Shown piece by piece: positions 1-5,075 of a stretch of DNA of 5,075 nucleotides (the stretch's first letter is position 1; each line of letters opens with the position of its first letter). Source of the DNA: Methanomicrobiales archaeon. GTDB lineage: Archaea; Halobacteriota; Methanomicrobia; Methanomicrobiales; JACTUA01. The translations under genes and the position numbers were made by a program. The notes beneath the pieces were generated by a model. That model saw only the letters and a list, made by a program, of their open reading frames with translations. It ran no database searches and was not told the origin of the DNA. The stretch is taken from contig JAJRCM010000172.1 in assembly GCA_028678965.1 (NCBI GenBank), positions 1 to 5,075 on the forward strand. The letters run 5' to 3'.

Positions 1-3
1 AAG

Positions 4-189
4 GTGCCTACCACGGGGACGTTTGATAGCAGGCTCCTCCTCCTCATCCTCCTTCTGACCGCGATCTCCGTGGCTATAACATACCTCATTCTCACCGGCT
101 GGTCAGGGATCGCAGCTTCCGCGGTTGCTCTTACCATGCTCATCACCGTCTGGATGATCTTCTTTTTACGTGCCGGTATCGAACGATGA
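4..189 (+). CDS. Small two-helix membrane protein, possibly truncated at the left edge
   Basis: I do not recognise this 61-residue protein and assign no function. It contains two hydrophobic stretches, about residues 11-31 (starting LLLLILLLTA) and 36-56. They are separated by a short TGWSG turn and followed by a short tail, RAGIER, which suggests a two-pass membrane hairpin. The start given is GTG at 4. The frame is still open at bases 1-3 (AAG) and no ribosome site can be seen because the window ends there, so the gene could be longer. It stops with TGA at 187-189, 45 bases before thrC on the same strand, so the two may be co-transcribed. Codon choice resembles its neighbours. The regular hydrophobic pattern supports a real gene, but the short length keeps confidence moderate. 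Confidence 0.5.
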   Translation: MPTTGTFDSRLLLLILLLTAISVAITYLILTGWSGIAASAVALTMLITVWMIFFLRAGIER

Positions 190-224
190 CTATCTCCCCA
201 CAGTTATACTACCTCCAAACACCA

Positions 225-229
225 AAGGA
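225..229 (+). promoter_or_regulatory. Ribosome binding site of thrC
   Basis: AAGGA lies 5 bases before the ATG at 235, a workable Shine-Dalgarno distance. It supports this ATG as the start, as does the zinc ribbon that begins only five residues into the protein. Confidence 0.5.
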
Positions 230-234
230 TTGGT

Positions 235-1440
235 ATGCACCAGCTCACCTGCGTTCACTGCGGGGCTCACTACCGCCCCGATGAGATTATCTACCAGTGC
301 CCGCGGTGCGGACATCTCCTCGCAGTGGACTATGACCTCGACAGCCTGGCGATTGACCGGCGCGAGTGGCAGAAGCGTCCCCTCTCCGTGTGGCGGTATC
401 GCGAGATCCTGCCGGTGCGAGGTACCCCAGTCACCCTGCAGGAAGGAGGGACTCCGTTATACCACTTAACAACCCTGGGTCGTGAGCTGGGGATCCGTGA
501 GCTGTACGCCAAGCACGAGGGTATGAATCCCTCCGGCTCGTTCAAGGACCGTGGGATGACGGTGGGGGTGAGCATGGCCCTGGAGCTGGGAAAGCGGACC
601 GTGGCCTGTGCGAGTACCGGTAACACCTCGGCAAGCCTCGCTGTCTATGCGGCAAAAGCGGGGATCCATGCGGTGGTTCTCCTCCCCAGTGGGAAGGTGG
701 CGCTGGGAAAGGTTGCCCAGGCTCTGATCCACGGAGCGAATGCGATCAGCATCCGTGGCAACTTCGACCGGGCACTGGAGATGGTGCACGAACTGTGCAC
801 GACCCACGGGCTGTATCTCCTCAATTCCATCAATCCCTACCGCCTGGAGGGTCAGAAGACCATCGGCTTCGAGGTGATCGACCAGCTGGGAGGAACCCCC
901 GACCGTATCGTGCTGCCGGTGGGGAACGCAGGGAACATCTCTGCCATCCACAAGGGACTGCGGGAACTGCGGGCGCTGGGTATGATCGAGAACCTCCCGC
1001 GGATGACCGGTATCCAGGCAGAGGGATCACAACCCATCGTGAACGCCATCAAGCGGGGACTCTCCGAGGTGGTTCCCGAGCAGCACCCTGAGACGGTGGC
1101 CACCGCGATCCGCATTGGGACCCCGGTGAATGCCGAAAAAGCACTGGTTGCGATACGGGAGACCGGTGGAACTGCGGAAGCGGTGAGCGATGCTGAGATA
1201 CTCGCCATGCAGCAGGACCTTGCGCGGAAGGAAGGGATCGGGGTTGAACCGGCCTCTGCTGCCTCGCTCGCAGGAGTGAAGAAGCTCGTCGCCTTGGGCG
1301 TGATCGACCCTGATGAACGGGTGGTCTGTGTGGTGACCGGTCATCTCCTCAAAGATCCCGAGACGGTGGTCCGTCAATGCAAACCTCCAATCGAGATAGA
1401 TGCCGACATGCCCTCCTTGTGCTCTGTGCTGCGCTTGTAA
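235..1440 (+). CDS. thrC: Threonine synthase, archaeal zinc-ribbon type
   Basis: This PLP enzyme converts O-phosphohomoserine and water to threonine and phosphate in the cytoplasm, the last step of threonine synthesis. The 401 residues match the usual short bacterial/archaeal form. A zinc ribbon is visible at the N-terminus (C6xxC9 and C22xxC25). The PLP lysine is expected at K104 in SGSFKDRG. An STGN loop (127-130) and a glycine-rich PVGNAGN loop (228-233) probably hold the cofactor phosphate. The late EPASAAS (338-344) and VTGHLLKDP (367-375) segments are typical of the family. Methanogens related to Methanosarcina also have cysteate synthase, a paralogue in coenzyme M synthesis. The close fit to ordinary threonine synthase motifs makes that less likely. 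The last 64 bases overlap the next gene in another frame. The protein ends about 26 residues after the last conserved block, so the stop looks natural and not a truncation. Confidence 0.93.
   Translation: MHQLTCVHCGAHYRPDEIIYQCPRCGHLLAVDYDLDSLAIDRREWQKRPLSVWRYREILPVRGTPVTLQEGGTPLYHLTTLGRELGIRELYAKHEGMNPSGSFKDRGMTVGVSMALELGKRTVACASTGNTSASLAVYAAKAGIHAVVLLPSGKVALGKVAQALIHGANAISIRGNFDRALEMVHELCTTHGLYLLNSINPYRLEGQKTIGFEVIDQLGGTPDRIVLPVGNAGNISAIHKGLRELRALGMIENLPRMTGIQAEGSQPIVNAIKRGLSEVVPEQHPETVATAIRIGTPVNAEKALVAIRETGGTAEAVSDAEILAMQQDLARKEGIGVEPASAASLAGVKKLVALGVIDPDERVVCVVTGHLLKDPETVVRQCKPPIEIDADMPSLCSVLRL
1365..1370 (+). promoter_or_regulatory. Ribosome binding site for the overlapping downstream gene
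   Basis: GGTGGT lies 6 bases before the ATG at 1377 and inside the thrC coding region. It is an imperfect match to GGAGGTG. It supports initiation within thrC, probably coupled to translation of thrC itself. Confidence 0.35.
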
Positions 1441-2003
1441 TCCTCAGTTGCGGTGCCGGTGCACGGACAGCAGACTACTGGGTAGCAGAGAACGGGAGCA
1501 GCTACCACGCGGAGGTGACGGTGGAGCTCACGGAAGAGTATATGTGGTGGGAACTCGGTCTCCTCGGAGAGCGGATCCCGATAACCCCGGAGAACGTCAC
1601 CCTCCGCAGCAACGAGAGCAGCTGCAATCCCTGTCCGTTCAACGTCCCGAGTCCCAACCGTATCACCTTCAGCCGGGGGAACTACACAGTGGGGTTTGAT
1701 AGCCGGATCCGGGACAACCACATTCTCACCGAGTTTGAGGAACCCACCGATGTGCGGGTCGTCCTGCCTCCTCCGTTTGATGTGCGCAACCCGCTGCTGG
1801 GTACCATCAGCTCGGGTGGGGTTGCGGTGGAGAGAGCGAACGGGTCGGTGGAGGTGCGATGGAACGAGACACAGTATATCGAGGCCCGGTTCTATGATCC
1901 CTTCCGCGAGACGCTCCTCACCTCCTTTTTTACGTTCTGGGGAGTGATAGCGGTTGTCCTCCTCCTCCCCTTCCTGCTGATGCGCCGTCAGCGGCGGGGA
2001 TAA
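1377..2003 (+). CDS. Predicted secreted surface protein with C-terminal membrane anchor
   Basis: This 208-residue protein has no known function. A basic start (RDRCRH, 6-11) and a hydrophobic core (about 12-29) form a signal peptide. ILSC at 22-25 loosely resembles a lipobox, so a lipoprotein is possible. A polar, beta-rich ectodomain spans about 32-180. A single helix (about 184-202, FFTFWGVIAVVLLLPFLL) is followed by the basic end RRQRRG, placing most of the protein outside the cell. The ectodomain has six N-x-S/T sequons (N39, N73, N79, N102, N155, N163) and a CNPC pair (C83, C86), suggesting a glycosylated envelope protein. The architecture recalls the archaeal DUF5803 family, but I cannot confirm that. 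ATG at 1377 is chosen because the next in-frame start, GTG at codon 15, would destroy the signal peptide. The gene overlaps thrC by 64 bases. Confidence 0.8.
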   Translation: MQTSNRDRCRHALLVLCAALVILSCGAGARTADYWVAENGSSYHAEVTVELTEEYMWWELGLLGERIPITPENVTLRSNESSCNPCPFNVPSPNRITFSRGNYTVGFDSRIRDNHILTEFEEPTDVRVVLPPPFDVRNPLLGTISSGGVAVERANGSVEVRWNETQYIEARFYDPFRETLLTSFFTFWGVIAVVLLLPFLLMRRQRRG

Positions 2004-2028
2004 CCTGCCTCCCTCTCCCTCCAGCAGG
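2004..2028 (+). terminator. Weak hairpin just after the surface-protein gene
   Basis: CCTGC (2004-2008) pairs with GCAGG (2024-2028) around a 15-base pyrimidine-rich loop, directly after the TAA. No T-run follows on the + strand, so a terminator role is only possible. It is the only candidate stop signal for the + strand transcripts before they enter the por operon antisense. Confidence 0.2.
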
Positions 2029-2098
2029 ATAGAACCCTCACAGAAATAGAGCACGTATCAACTCTTCAGCACAGGATCCAGCACGAAGTACAGAATAT

Positions 2099-2132
2099 GA
2101 AAATAAAAGAGAGTTTGGGAGGAAAACCCTCC
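2099..2132 (-). terminator. Probable transcription terminator of the por operon
   Basis: On the minus strand, GGAGG (2132-2128), a five-base GTTTT loop and CCTCC (2122-2118) form a perfect 5-bp stem. This is followed by the T-rich stretch CTCTCTTTTATTTTC (2113-2099). It starts 36 bases past the porB stop. T-rich tracts are the main signal for archaeal transcription termination, and the hairpin may help. This is the only T-rich stretch of this kind between the converging genes. Confidence 0.5.
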
Positions 2133-2142
2133 GCCCCCCCTT

Positions 2143-2163
2143 GCAGGGAACTTCGAATCCCGC
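2143..2163 (-). repeat. Imperfect inverted repeat behind porB
   Basis: On the minus strand, GCGGG (2163-2159) can pair with CCTGC (2147-2143) through five pairs, one of them G-U, around a loop containing the palindrome TTCGAA. It begins 5 bases past the porB stop and upstream of the probable terminator. It may protect the 3' end of the transcript or be chance. Confidence 0.25.
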
Positions 2164-2167
2164 ACCG

Positions 2168-3061
2168 TTATTTCTTTACCTTGATATCCAGGCCGAACTT
2201 TTCAGCATTCCGGTCAGCCTGCGCCTGGATAGTGGCAATTTCTGCATCCTGGCGAACAGGCTTGAAGAGGTGCCTGAACCTCTTCTGGACCTTGAGGTAC
2301 TCCTCGACCGGTTTCCTGACGACCTTTTTCACCTTGGTGACCTTCCCATCCATCATCTCGTAGTTGACCCAGAGCCCGGTCTCCACAGCGAGCTTTCCCA
2401 CATGCATGGTCTGCTCGCTCTCGAATCCCCAGCCAGTGGCGCAGGGGGTGTGCACCTGGACATAGCACGGACCCGGGGTATTGAGGGCCCGTTCGATCTT
2501 CTGCATCAAATCCGCCGGGTAGGAGATGGATGCCGTTGCCACGTACGGTGCCCCGTGGGCGGCGAGGATCTGGGGCATATCCTTCTTCGGGCGTTTGTTC
2601 CCGAACGACCGTTTCCCAGCAGGGCTCGTGGTGGTACTGGCATCGTAGGGGGTGGCACCCGACCGCTGGATGCCGGTGTTCATGTACGCCTCATTATCGT
2701 AGCAGATGTAGGTGAAATCATGACCCCGCTCGAAGGCACCGCTGATACACAGCATCCCGATATCAAAGGTGGCACCATCGCCCGCGATCACCACGACCTT
2801 CTCCGACCTCCCCTGCCTCTTTAACGCTGCTTCAATGCCGGAGGCAACCGCAGACGCATTCTCAAAGAGGGAGTGGATCCACGGTACCTTCCACGCAGTC
2901 TCCGGGTAGGGAGTGGAGAAGACCTCCATACACCCCGTGGAGGAGACGATAATACTGTTCGTTCCCACGGCCTTCAGCATAAGCCGTGCCGCGATGGCCG
3001 GGCCGCATCCGGCGCAGGCCCGGTGCCCGCACTCGAAGAGCTCCAGTGATCGGTCCACCAT
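2168..3061 (-). CDS. porB: Pyruvate:ferredoxin oxidoreductase, beta subunit
   Basis: This is the thiamine-diphosphate (TPP) and iron-sulfur subunit of POR, which interconverts pyruvate + CoA with acetyl-CoA + CO2 using ferredoxin. The 297 residues are close to family length. A CxxC pair (C16, C19) with C44 and C207 (HTPCATGW) probably holds the proximal 4Fe-4S cluster, by analogy with solved POR structures. The TPP/Mg motif is GDG at 94-96, followed by the [10 protein letters not shown] block at 121-130, which is typical of POR beta chains. The basic C-terminal tail is usual for archaeal versions. ATG at 3061 follows the porA TGA with no gap and is served by GGAGGTG six bases upstream. The next codon is GTG, a less likely alternative start. 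PorB is the last gene of the operon; no porE or porF follows before the converging gene. Confidence 0.95.
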   Translation of the reverse strand: MVDRSLELFECGHRACAGCGPAIAARLMLKAVGTNSIIVSSTGCMEVFSTPYPETAWKVPWIHSLFENASAVASGIEAALKRQGRSEKVVVIAGDGATFDIGMLCISGAFERGHDFTYICYDNEAYMNTGIQRSGATPYDASTTTSPAGKRSFGNKRPKKDMPQILAAHGAPYVATASISYPADLMQKIERALNTPGPCYVQVHTPCATGWGFESEQTMHVGKLAVETGLWVNYEMMDGKVTKVKKVVRKPVEEYLKVQKRFRHLFKPVRQDAEIATIQAQADRNAEKFGLDIKVKK

Positions 3062-4216
3062 TCACAGCACCTCCGTGCGCAGTCCGTAGAACATATCCCC
3101 TTTCCCCTGTACTACCAGGGCGGTGATAGCCGCTATATCCTTCTTCCTGATATCCCGTCCTCCCAGTCCCACGATATAGTCAAGCACCACTATCCCACTC
3201 CCGTAGAGAGCATCCTTGACCTCGAGGCCAACTGCTCCCTTGGATCCGAGGGAGATGTTCCGGTCGAGGACGGCGACCCGGCTTACCCCGTCAAGCGCTT
3301 TCTTCAGTTCCATGGTCGGGAACGGGCGGTAGGTGCGCAGACGTACGAGGCCCACCTTCTTCCCCTCACTCCGCAGCTCGTCGATGGCATCCTTGATCGT
3401 TCCACAGACGGAGCCCATGGCAACGAGCGCCGTATCCGCATCATCCATGCGGTACGATTCGACGAGGGATCCATACTCCCTCCCGAAGTGCTCACCGAAC
3501 TCCTTTCCTGCCTGAATAATCACCTCGTTCGCCCGTTGCATCGCCTGGTCGATCTCGTACCTGAACTCCATGTAGTACTCTGGGGTTGCATACATCCCAA
3601 AGGAGATGGGATCTGCAGCATCCAGCCGCTGGTAGGGTTTGAAGGGAGGCAGGTACCCGTTGACCTCCTCTTCTGTGGGAATATCCACCGGCTCATAGGT
3701 ATGGGTGAGGATGTACCCATCGAAACAGACCATAGCGGGGAGGAGGACCCGGTGGTCCTCGATTGCCCGGTACCCGATGAAATGCAGGTCCGTTGCCTCC
3801 TGGTTATCCTCGGCATAGAACTGAATCCAGCCCGAATCACGGAGCGAGATGGAGTCCTGCTGGTCGTTCCAGATGGAGAGCGGAGCACTCATCGCCCGGT
3901 TGGCGATGGTCATGAGGATAGGCAGGCGCATGCCTGCCACATTGAAGCACACCTCATACATCAGGGCGAGACCCTGGGAGGTGGTCGCCGAATACGTCCG
4001 GGACCCCGCAGCGCTGGCACCGAGGCAGGCAGAGAGGGCAGAGAACTCACTCTCCACGGTGATGTACTCGCTCTCCAGCTCCCCGTCAGCGACCATCTCC
4101 GCCAGCCGCTCGACAATATGGGTCTGGGGTGTGATGGGATACGCAGCAATCACCCCGGGGCGGGAGAGGCGGACGGCATCTGCCACGGCGAATGAACCTT
4201 CCGTGATCTTCAGCAT
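3062..4216 (-). CDS. porA: Pyruvate:ferredoxin oxidoreductase, alpha subunit
   Basis: This is the large subunit of POR and pairs with PorB to form the active site. At 384 residues it is full length. The N-terminal pyrimidine-binding domain begins with YPITPQT (26-32). It has a VESE block (54-57) whose E55 probably contacts TPP, and SQGLALM (80-86). NRAMSAP (106-112) carries R107, probably the substrate-contacting arginine, followed by WNDQQDSISLRDSGWIQF (116-133). This last block is characteristic of pyruvate rather than 2-ketoisovalerate or 2-oxoglutarate enzymes. The C-terminal domain shows LRTYRPFP (293-300), DRNISLGSKGAVG (318-330) and GLGGRDI (350-356). ATG at 4216 lies one base past the porD stop and 7 bases after GGAGGAG. 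The TGA stop touches the porB start. Specificity is inferred from motif resemblance to archaeal PorA proteins. Confidence 0.95.
   Translation of the reverse strand: MLKITEGSFAVADAVRLSRPGVIAAYPITPQTHIVERLAEMVADGELESEYITVESEFSALSACLGASAAGSRTYSATTSQGLALMYEVCFNVAGMRLPILMTIANRAMSAPLSIWNDQQDSISLRDSGWIQFYAEDNQEATDLHFIGYRAIEDHRVLLPAMVCFDGYILTHTYEPVDIPTEEEVNGYLPPFKPYQRLDAADPISFGMYATPEYYMEFRYEIDQAMQRANEVIIQAGKEFGEHFGREYGSLVESYRMDDADTALVAMGSVCGTIKDAIDELRSEGKKVGLVRLRTYRPFPTMELKKALDGVSRVAVLDRNISLGSKGAVGLEVKDALYGSGIVVLDYIVGLGGRDIRKKDIAAITALVVQGKGDMFYGLRTEVL
3068..3074 (-). promoter_or_regulatory. Strong ribosome binding site of porB inside the porA end
   Basis: GGAGGTG on the minus strand is a full match to the archaeal Shine-Dalgarno consensus and lies 6 bases before the porB ATG. 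It is inside the last porA codons. Most of it sits in the loop of a possible 4-bp hairpin (GCAC/GTGC, 3078-3075 with 3070-3067). Confidence 0.75.
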
Positions 4217-4217
4217 C

Positions 4218-4478
4218 CTATTTCTCCTCCTTCCTCATCTCCACATCCTCTGCCGGGCACTCCTCCGCACAGAGCCCGCATCCCTTGCAGTAGGTGAGAT
4301 CCGGGTAGTAGTACTCGTCCTCCCGCTGTTCGACACACCCCTCGGGACAGATCAGGATACACTGCCCGCACTTCGTGCACTTATCGTGTTTGAAGTCCGG
4401 TTTGAAGGTCCGCCAGGCACCGGTGCGGTTCCCTCGTGCCTTTCCGGGGCGGGCGGTACATCCAACGGAAAGAGGCAT
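4218..4478 (-). CDS. porD: Pyruvate:ferredoxin oxidoreductase, delta subunit (2x 4Fe-4S ferredoxin-like)
   Basis: This is the electron-transfer subunit that relays electrons between the PorAB active site and external ferredoxin. The 86 residues are usual for the family. Two complete CxxCxxCxxxCP motifs are visible: C34, C37, C40, C44 and C64, C67, C70, C74, each expected to bind a 4Fe-4S cluster. An additional cysteine, C48, follows the first motif in CPEGC. The segment before the clusters (KARGNRTGAWRTFKP, 13-27) is typical of POR/VOR delta chains and contacts the other subunits in the family. The ATG at 4478 directly follows the porC TGA and its ribosome site is poor. A perfect hairpin sits three bases upstream, so translation may depend on ribosomes finishing porC. 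The TAG stop is one base from the porA ATG. Confidence 0.95.
   Translation of the reverse strand: MPLSVGCTARPGKARGNRTGAWRTFKPDFKHDKCTKCGQCILICPEGCVEQREDEYYYPDLTYCKGCGLCAEECPAEDVEMRKEEK
4224..4230 (-). promoter_or_regulatory. Strong ribosome binding site of porA inside the porD end
   Basis: GGAGGAG on the minus strand lies 7 bases before the porA ATG, within the last codons of porD (the KEEK end). It fixes the porA start and implies efficient initiation there. Confidence 0.7.
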
Positions 4479-5021
4479 TCAGGTCGGCCCCCCGACCATC
4501 TCAAAGGTTCGCTTGGCTGCTTCGATATTCTTCTCGGCAAGTTCCTTTGAGAAACGGTGCCGGAGTGCATGCTTGAGGGCAGTAAAGGTTATCTCGCCAC
4601 TCGCGGCGGCAAACGCCCCCATCAGGGCGGTATTGGTGATGGGAAGTCCCAGCACATCGAGGGCAACCTGGGTCGCATCGACCGTTATCACCCGCACCCC
4701 GTCTGGTATGGCGGCATCAATTCCCCGCCCGGTATTGATGATTGCAATCCCTCCCTTCTTCATACCCTGAAACACGTTCACATCCTTGATGAGCGTGCTG
4801 TCCTGCACGATGATATAATCCGGTTCATACACCTGGCTCCGCAGGCGGATTTTTTTATCGCTGAACCGGACAAACGCCTGGACCGGTGCTCCACGGCGTT
4901 CCACACCAAATGCCGGGAATGCCTGGGCGAACACCCCGCTCTCAAAGGCAGCAACGGCGATCAGTTCGGCGGCAGTGACCGAACCCTGGCCACCACGGCC
5001 GTGTATCCGTAGTTCTTTCAC
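4479..5021 (-). CDS. porC: Pyruvate:ferredoxin oxidoreductase, gamma subunit
   Basis: This is the gamma subunit of the four-subunit POR, corresponding to domain III of the fused bacterial enzymes; it helps form the CoA-binding region. At 180 residues it is full length. It opens with HGRGGQG (7-13), followed by PAFGVERRGAPV (36-47) and NTALMGAF (130-137), all characteristic of the family. The start is GTG at 5021. An in-frame TAA at 5042-5040 lies just upstream with no other start codon between, and the GRGGQG motif begins only eight residues in, so GTG is the only reasonable choice. It is the first gene of the operon, with a promoter about 30 bases upstream. Some annotations call this subunit PorG. 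Confidence 0.95.
   Translation of the reverse strand: MKELRIHGRGGQGSVTAAELIAVAAFESGVFAQAFPAFGVERRGAPVQAFVRFSDKKIRLRSQVYEPDYIIVQDSTLIKDVNVFQGMKKGGIAIINTGRGIDAAIPDGVRVITVDATQVALDVLGLPITNTALMGAFAAASGEITFTALKHALRHRFSKELAEKNIEAAKRTFEMVGGPT
4482..4497 (-). repeat. Perfect hairpin at the porC/porD junction
   Basis: In the transcript GGTCGG (4497-4492), a GGGG loop and CCGACC (4487-4482) form a perfect 6-bp GC-rich stem. It covers the last five porC codons and ends three bases before the porD ATG, directly at the porC stop. The G-run here is the only Shine-Dalgarno-like sequence for porD, partly in the loop and partly in the stem, so the fold could limit porD initiation. Confidence 0.55.
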
Positions 5022-5026
5022 GTGAA

Positions 5027-5031
5027 CCCCC
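5027..5031 (-). promoter_or_regulatory. Ribosome binding site of porC
   Basis: A GGGGG run lies 5 bases before the GTG at 5021. It is a G-rich but imperfect Shine-Dalgarno sequence, and its spacing supports the GTG start. Confidence 0.45.
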
Positions 5032-5051
5032 GTATAATTTTACATGATTAA

Positions 5052-5070
5052 TAATATAAATTCTATTCTC
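5052..5070 (-). promoter_or_regulatory. Archaeal promoter (TATA box and BRE) of the por operon
   Basis: On the minus strand TTTATATTA (5060-5052) closely fits the methanogen TATA box. It is preceded by the purine-rich GAGAATAGAA (5070-5061), suitable as a TFB recognition element. Transcription would be expected to start about 25 bases downstream, near 5030, giving a leader of roughly ten bases before the porC GTG. The region is sharply more AT-rich than the genes. Confidence 0.6.
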
Positions 5071-5075
5071 TTTGC

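Noticed and set aside
203..211. GTTATACTA as a possible TATA box for thrC
   Set aside because: It is a poor match with no purine-rich flank. It lies so close to the ATG that the AAGGA ribosome site would fall before or at the transcript start. Co-transcription with the upstream small gene is as likely.
22..1702. GTTTGATAGC occurring in both the small membrane gene (23-32) and the surface-protein gene (1693-1702)
   Set aside because: A single 10-base match, each encoding FDS in frame, with no similarity on either side; it is coincidence.
1374..2054. Long open frame (226 codons) on the minus strand across the surface-protein gene
   Set aside because: The opposite strand encodes a coherent signal peptide, ectodomain and C-terminal helix. 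The minus frame shows no such organisation.
2118..2167. tRNA-like 3' end: stem-loop GGAGG/CCTCC followed by a TTCGAATCCCGC segment on the + strand
   Set aside because: TTCGAAT with CCCGC after it looks like a T-arm, but the five bases before the loop (GGAAC) do not pair with CCCGC. No acceptor, D or anticodon arm is present upstream.
2141..2824. Long open frame (227 codons) on the + strand across porB
   Set aside because: It is antisense to porB, whose motifs are unmistakable; no independent evidence supports it.
3488..4195. Long open frame (235 codons) on the + strand across porA
   Set aside because: It lies antisense to a clearly identified porA. Its translation shows no recognisable domain, and such shadows are common in GC-rich genes.
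3849..4550. Long open frame (233 codons) on the + strand across porA, porD and porC
   Set aside because: It is antisense to three confident genes, has low-complexity composition and no ribosome site of note.
5036..5062. AATTT/AAATT inverted repeat and ATTAAT palindrome around the por promoter, as an operator
   Set aside because: The pairs are short and made only of A and T in an AT-rich region, so chance explains them.

Overview
The window reads as chromosomal DNA from a methanogenic archaeon, most likely of the order Methanomicrobiales. This rests on recognising the proteins, not on any database search. The pyruvate:ferredoxin oxidoreductase (POR) is the four-gene archaeal type (gamma, delta, alpha, beta). 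The threonine synthase has the N-terminal zinc ribbon common in archaea. The clearest promoter is a TATA box with a purine-rich flank, and ribosome sites are GGAGG-type. Coding DNA is GC-rich, while the only obvious promoter is strongly AT-rich.

Layout. The left part is read on the + strand. A small two-helix membrane protein lies at 4-189 and may continue off the left edge. Threonine synthase (thrC) follows at 235-1440. A predicted secreted, C-terminally anchored surface protein at 1377-2003 begins inside the end of thrC. The right part is one minus-strand operon, transcribed right to left: porC (5021-4479), porD (4478-4218), porA (4216-3062) and porB (3061-2168). The two groups converge on a 164-base gap holding hairpins and a T-rich stretch that probably ends the por transcript. 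A promoter for the por operon sits at the extreme right edge.

How the genes work together. The four por products should form one cytoplasmic enzyme that interconverts pyruvate + CoA with acetyl-CoA + CO2 using ferredoxin. In an autotrophic or acetate-assimilating methanogen it would mainly run toward pyruvate. Threonine synthase is the last step from phosphohomoserine to threonine, so both blocks are core carbon and amino-acid metabolism. The two small left-hand genes have no assignable function.

No CRISPR array, mobile element, RNA gene, toxin, defence system or other new system is visible. The points most worth a second look are small. They are a perfect hairpin at the porC/porD junction, a 64-base out-of-frame overlap that encodes a signal peptide inside the thrC tail, and an unusually dense set of N-glycosylation sequons in the surface protein.
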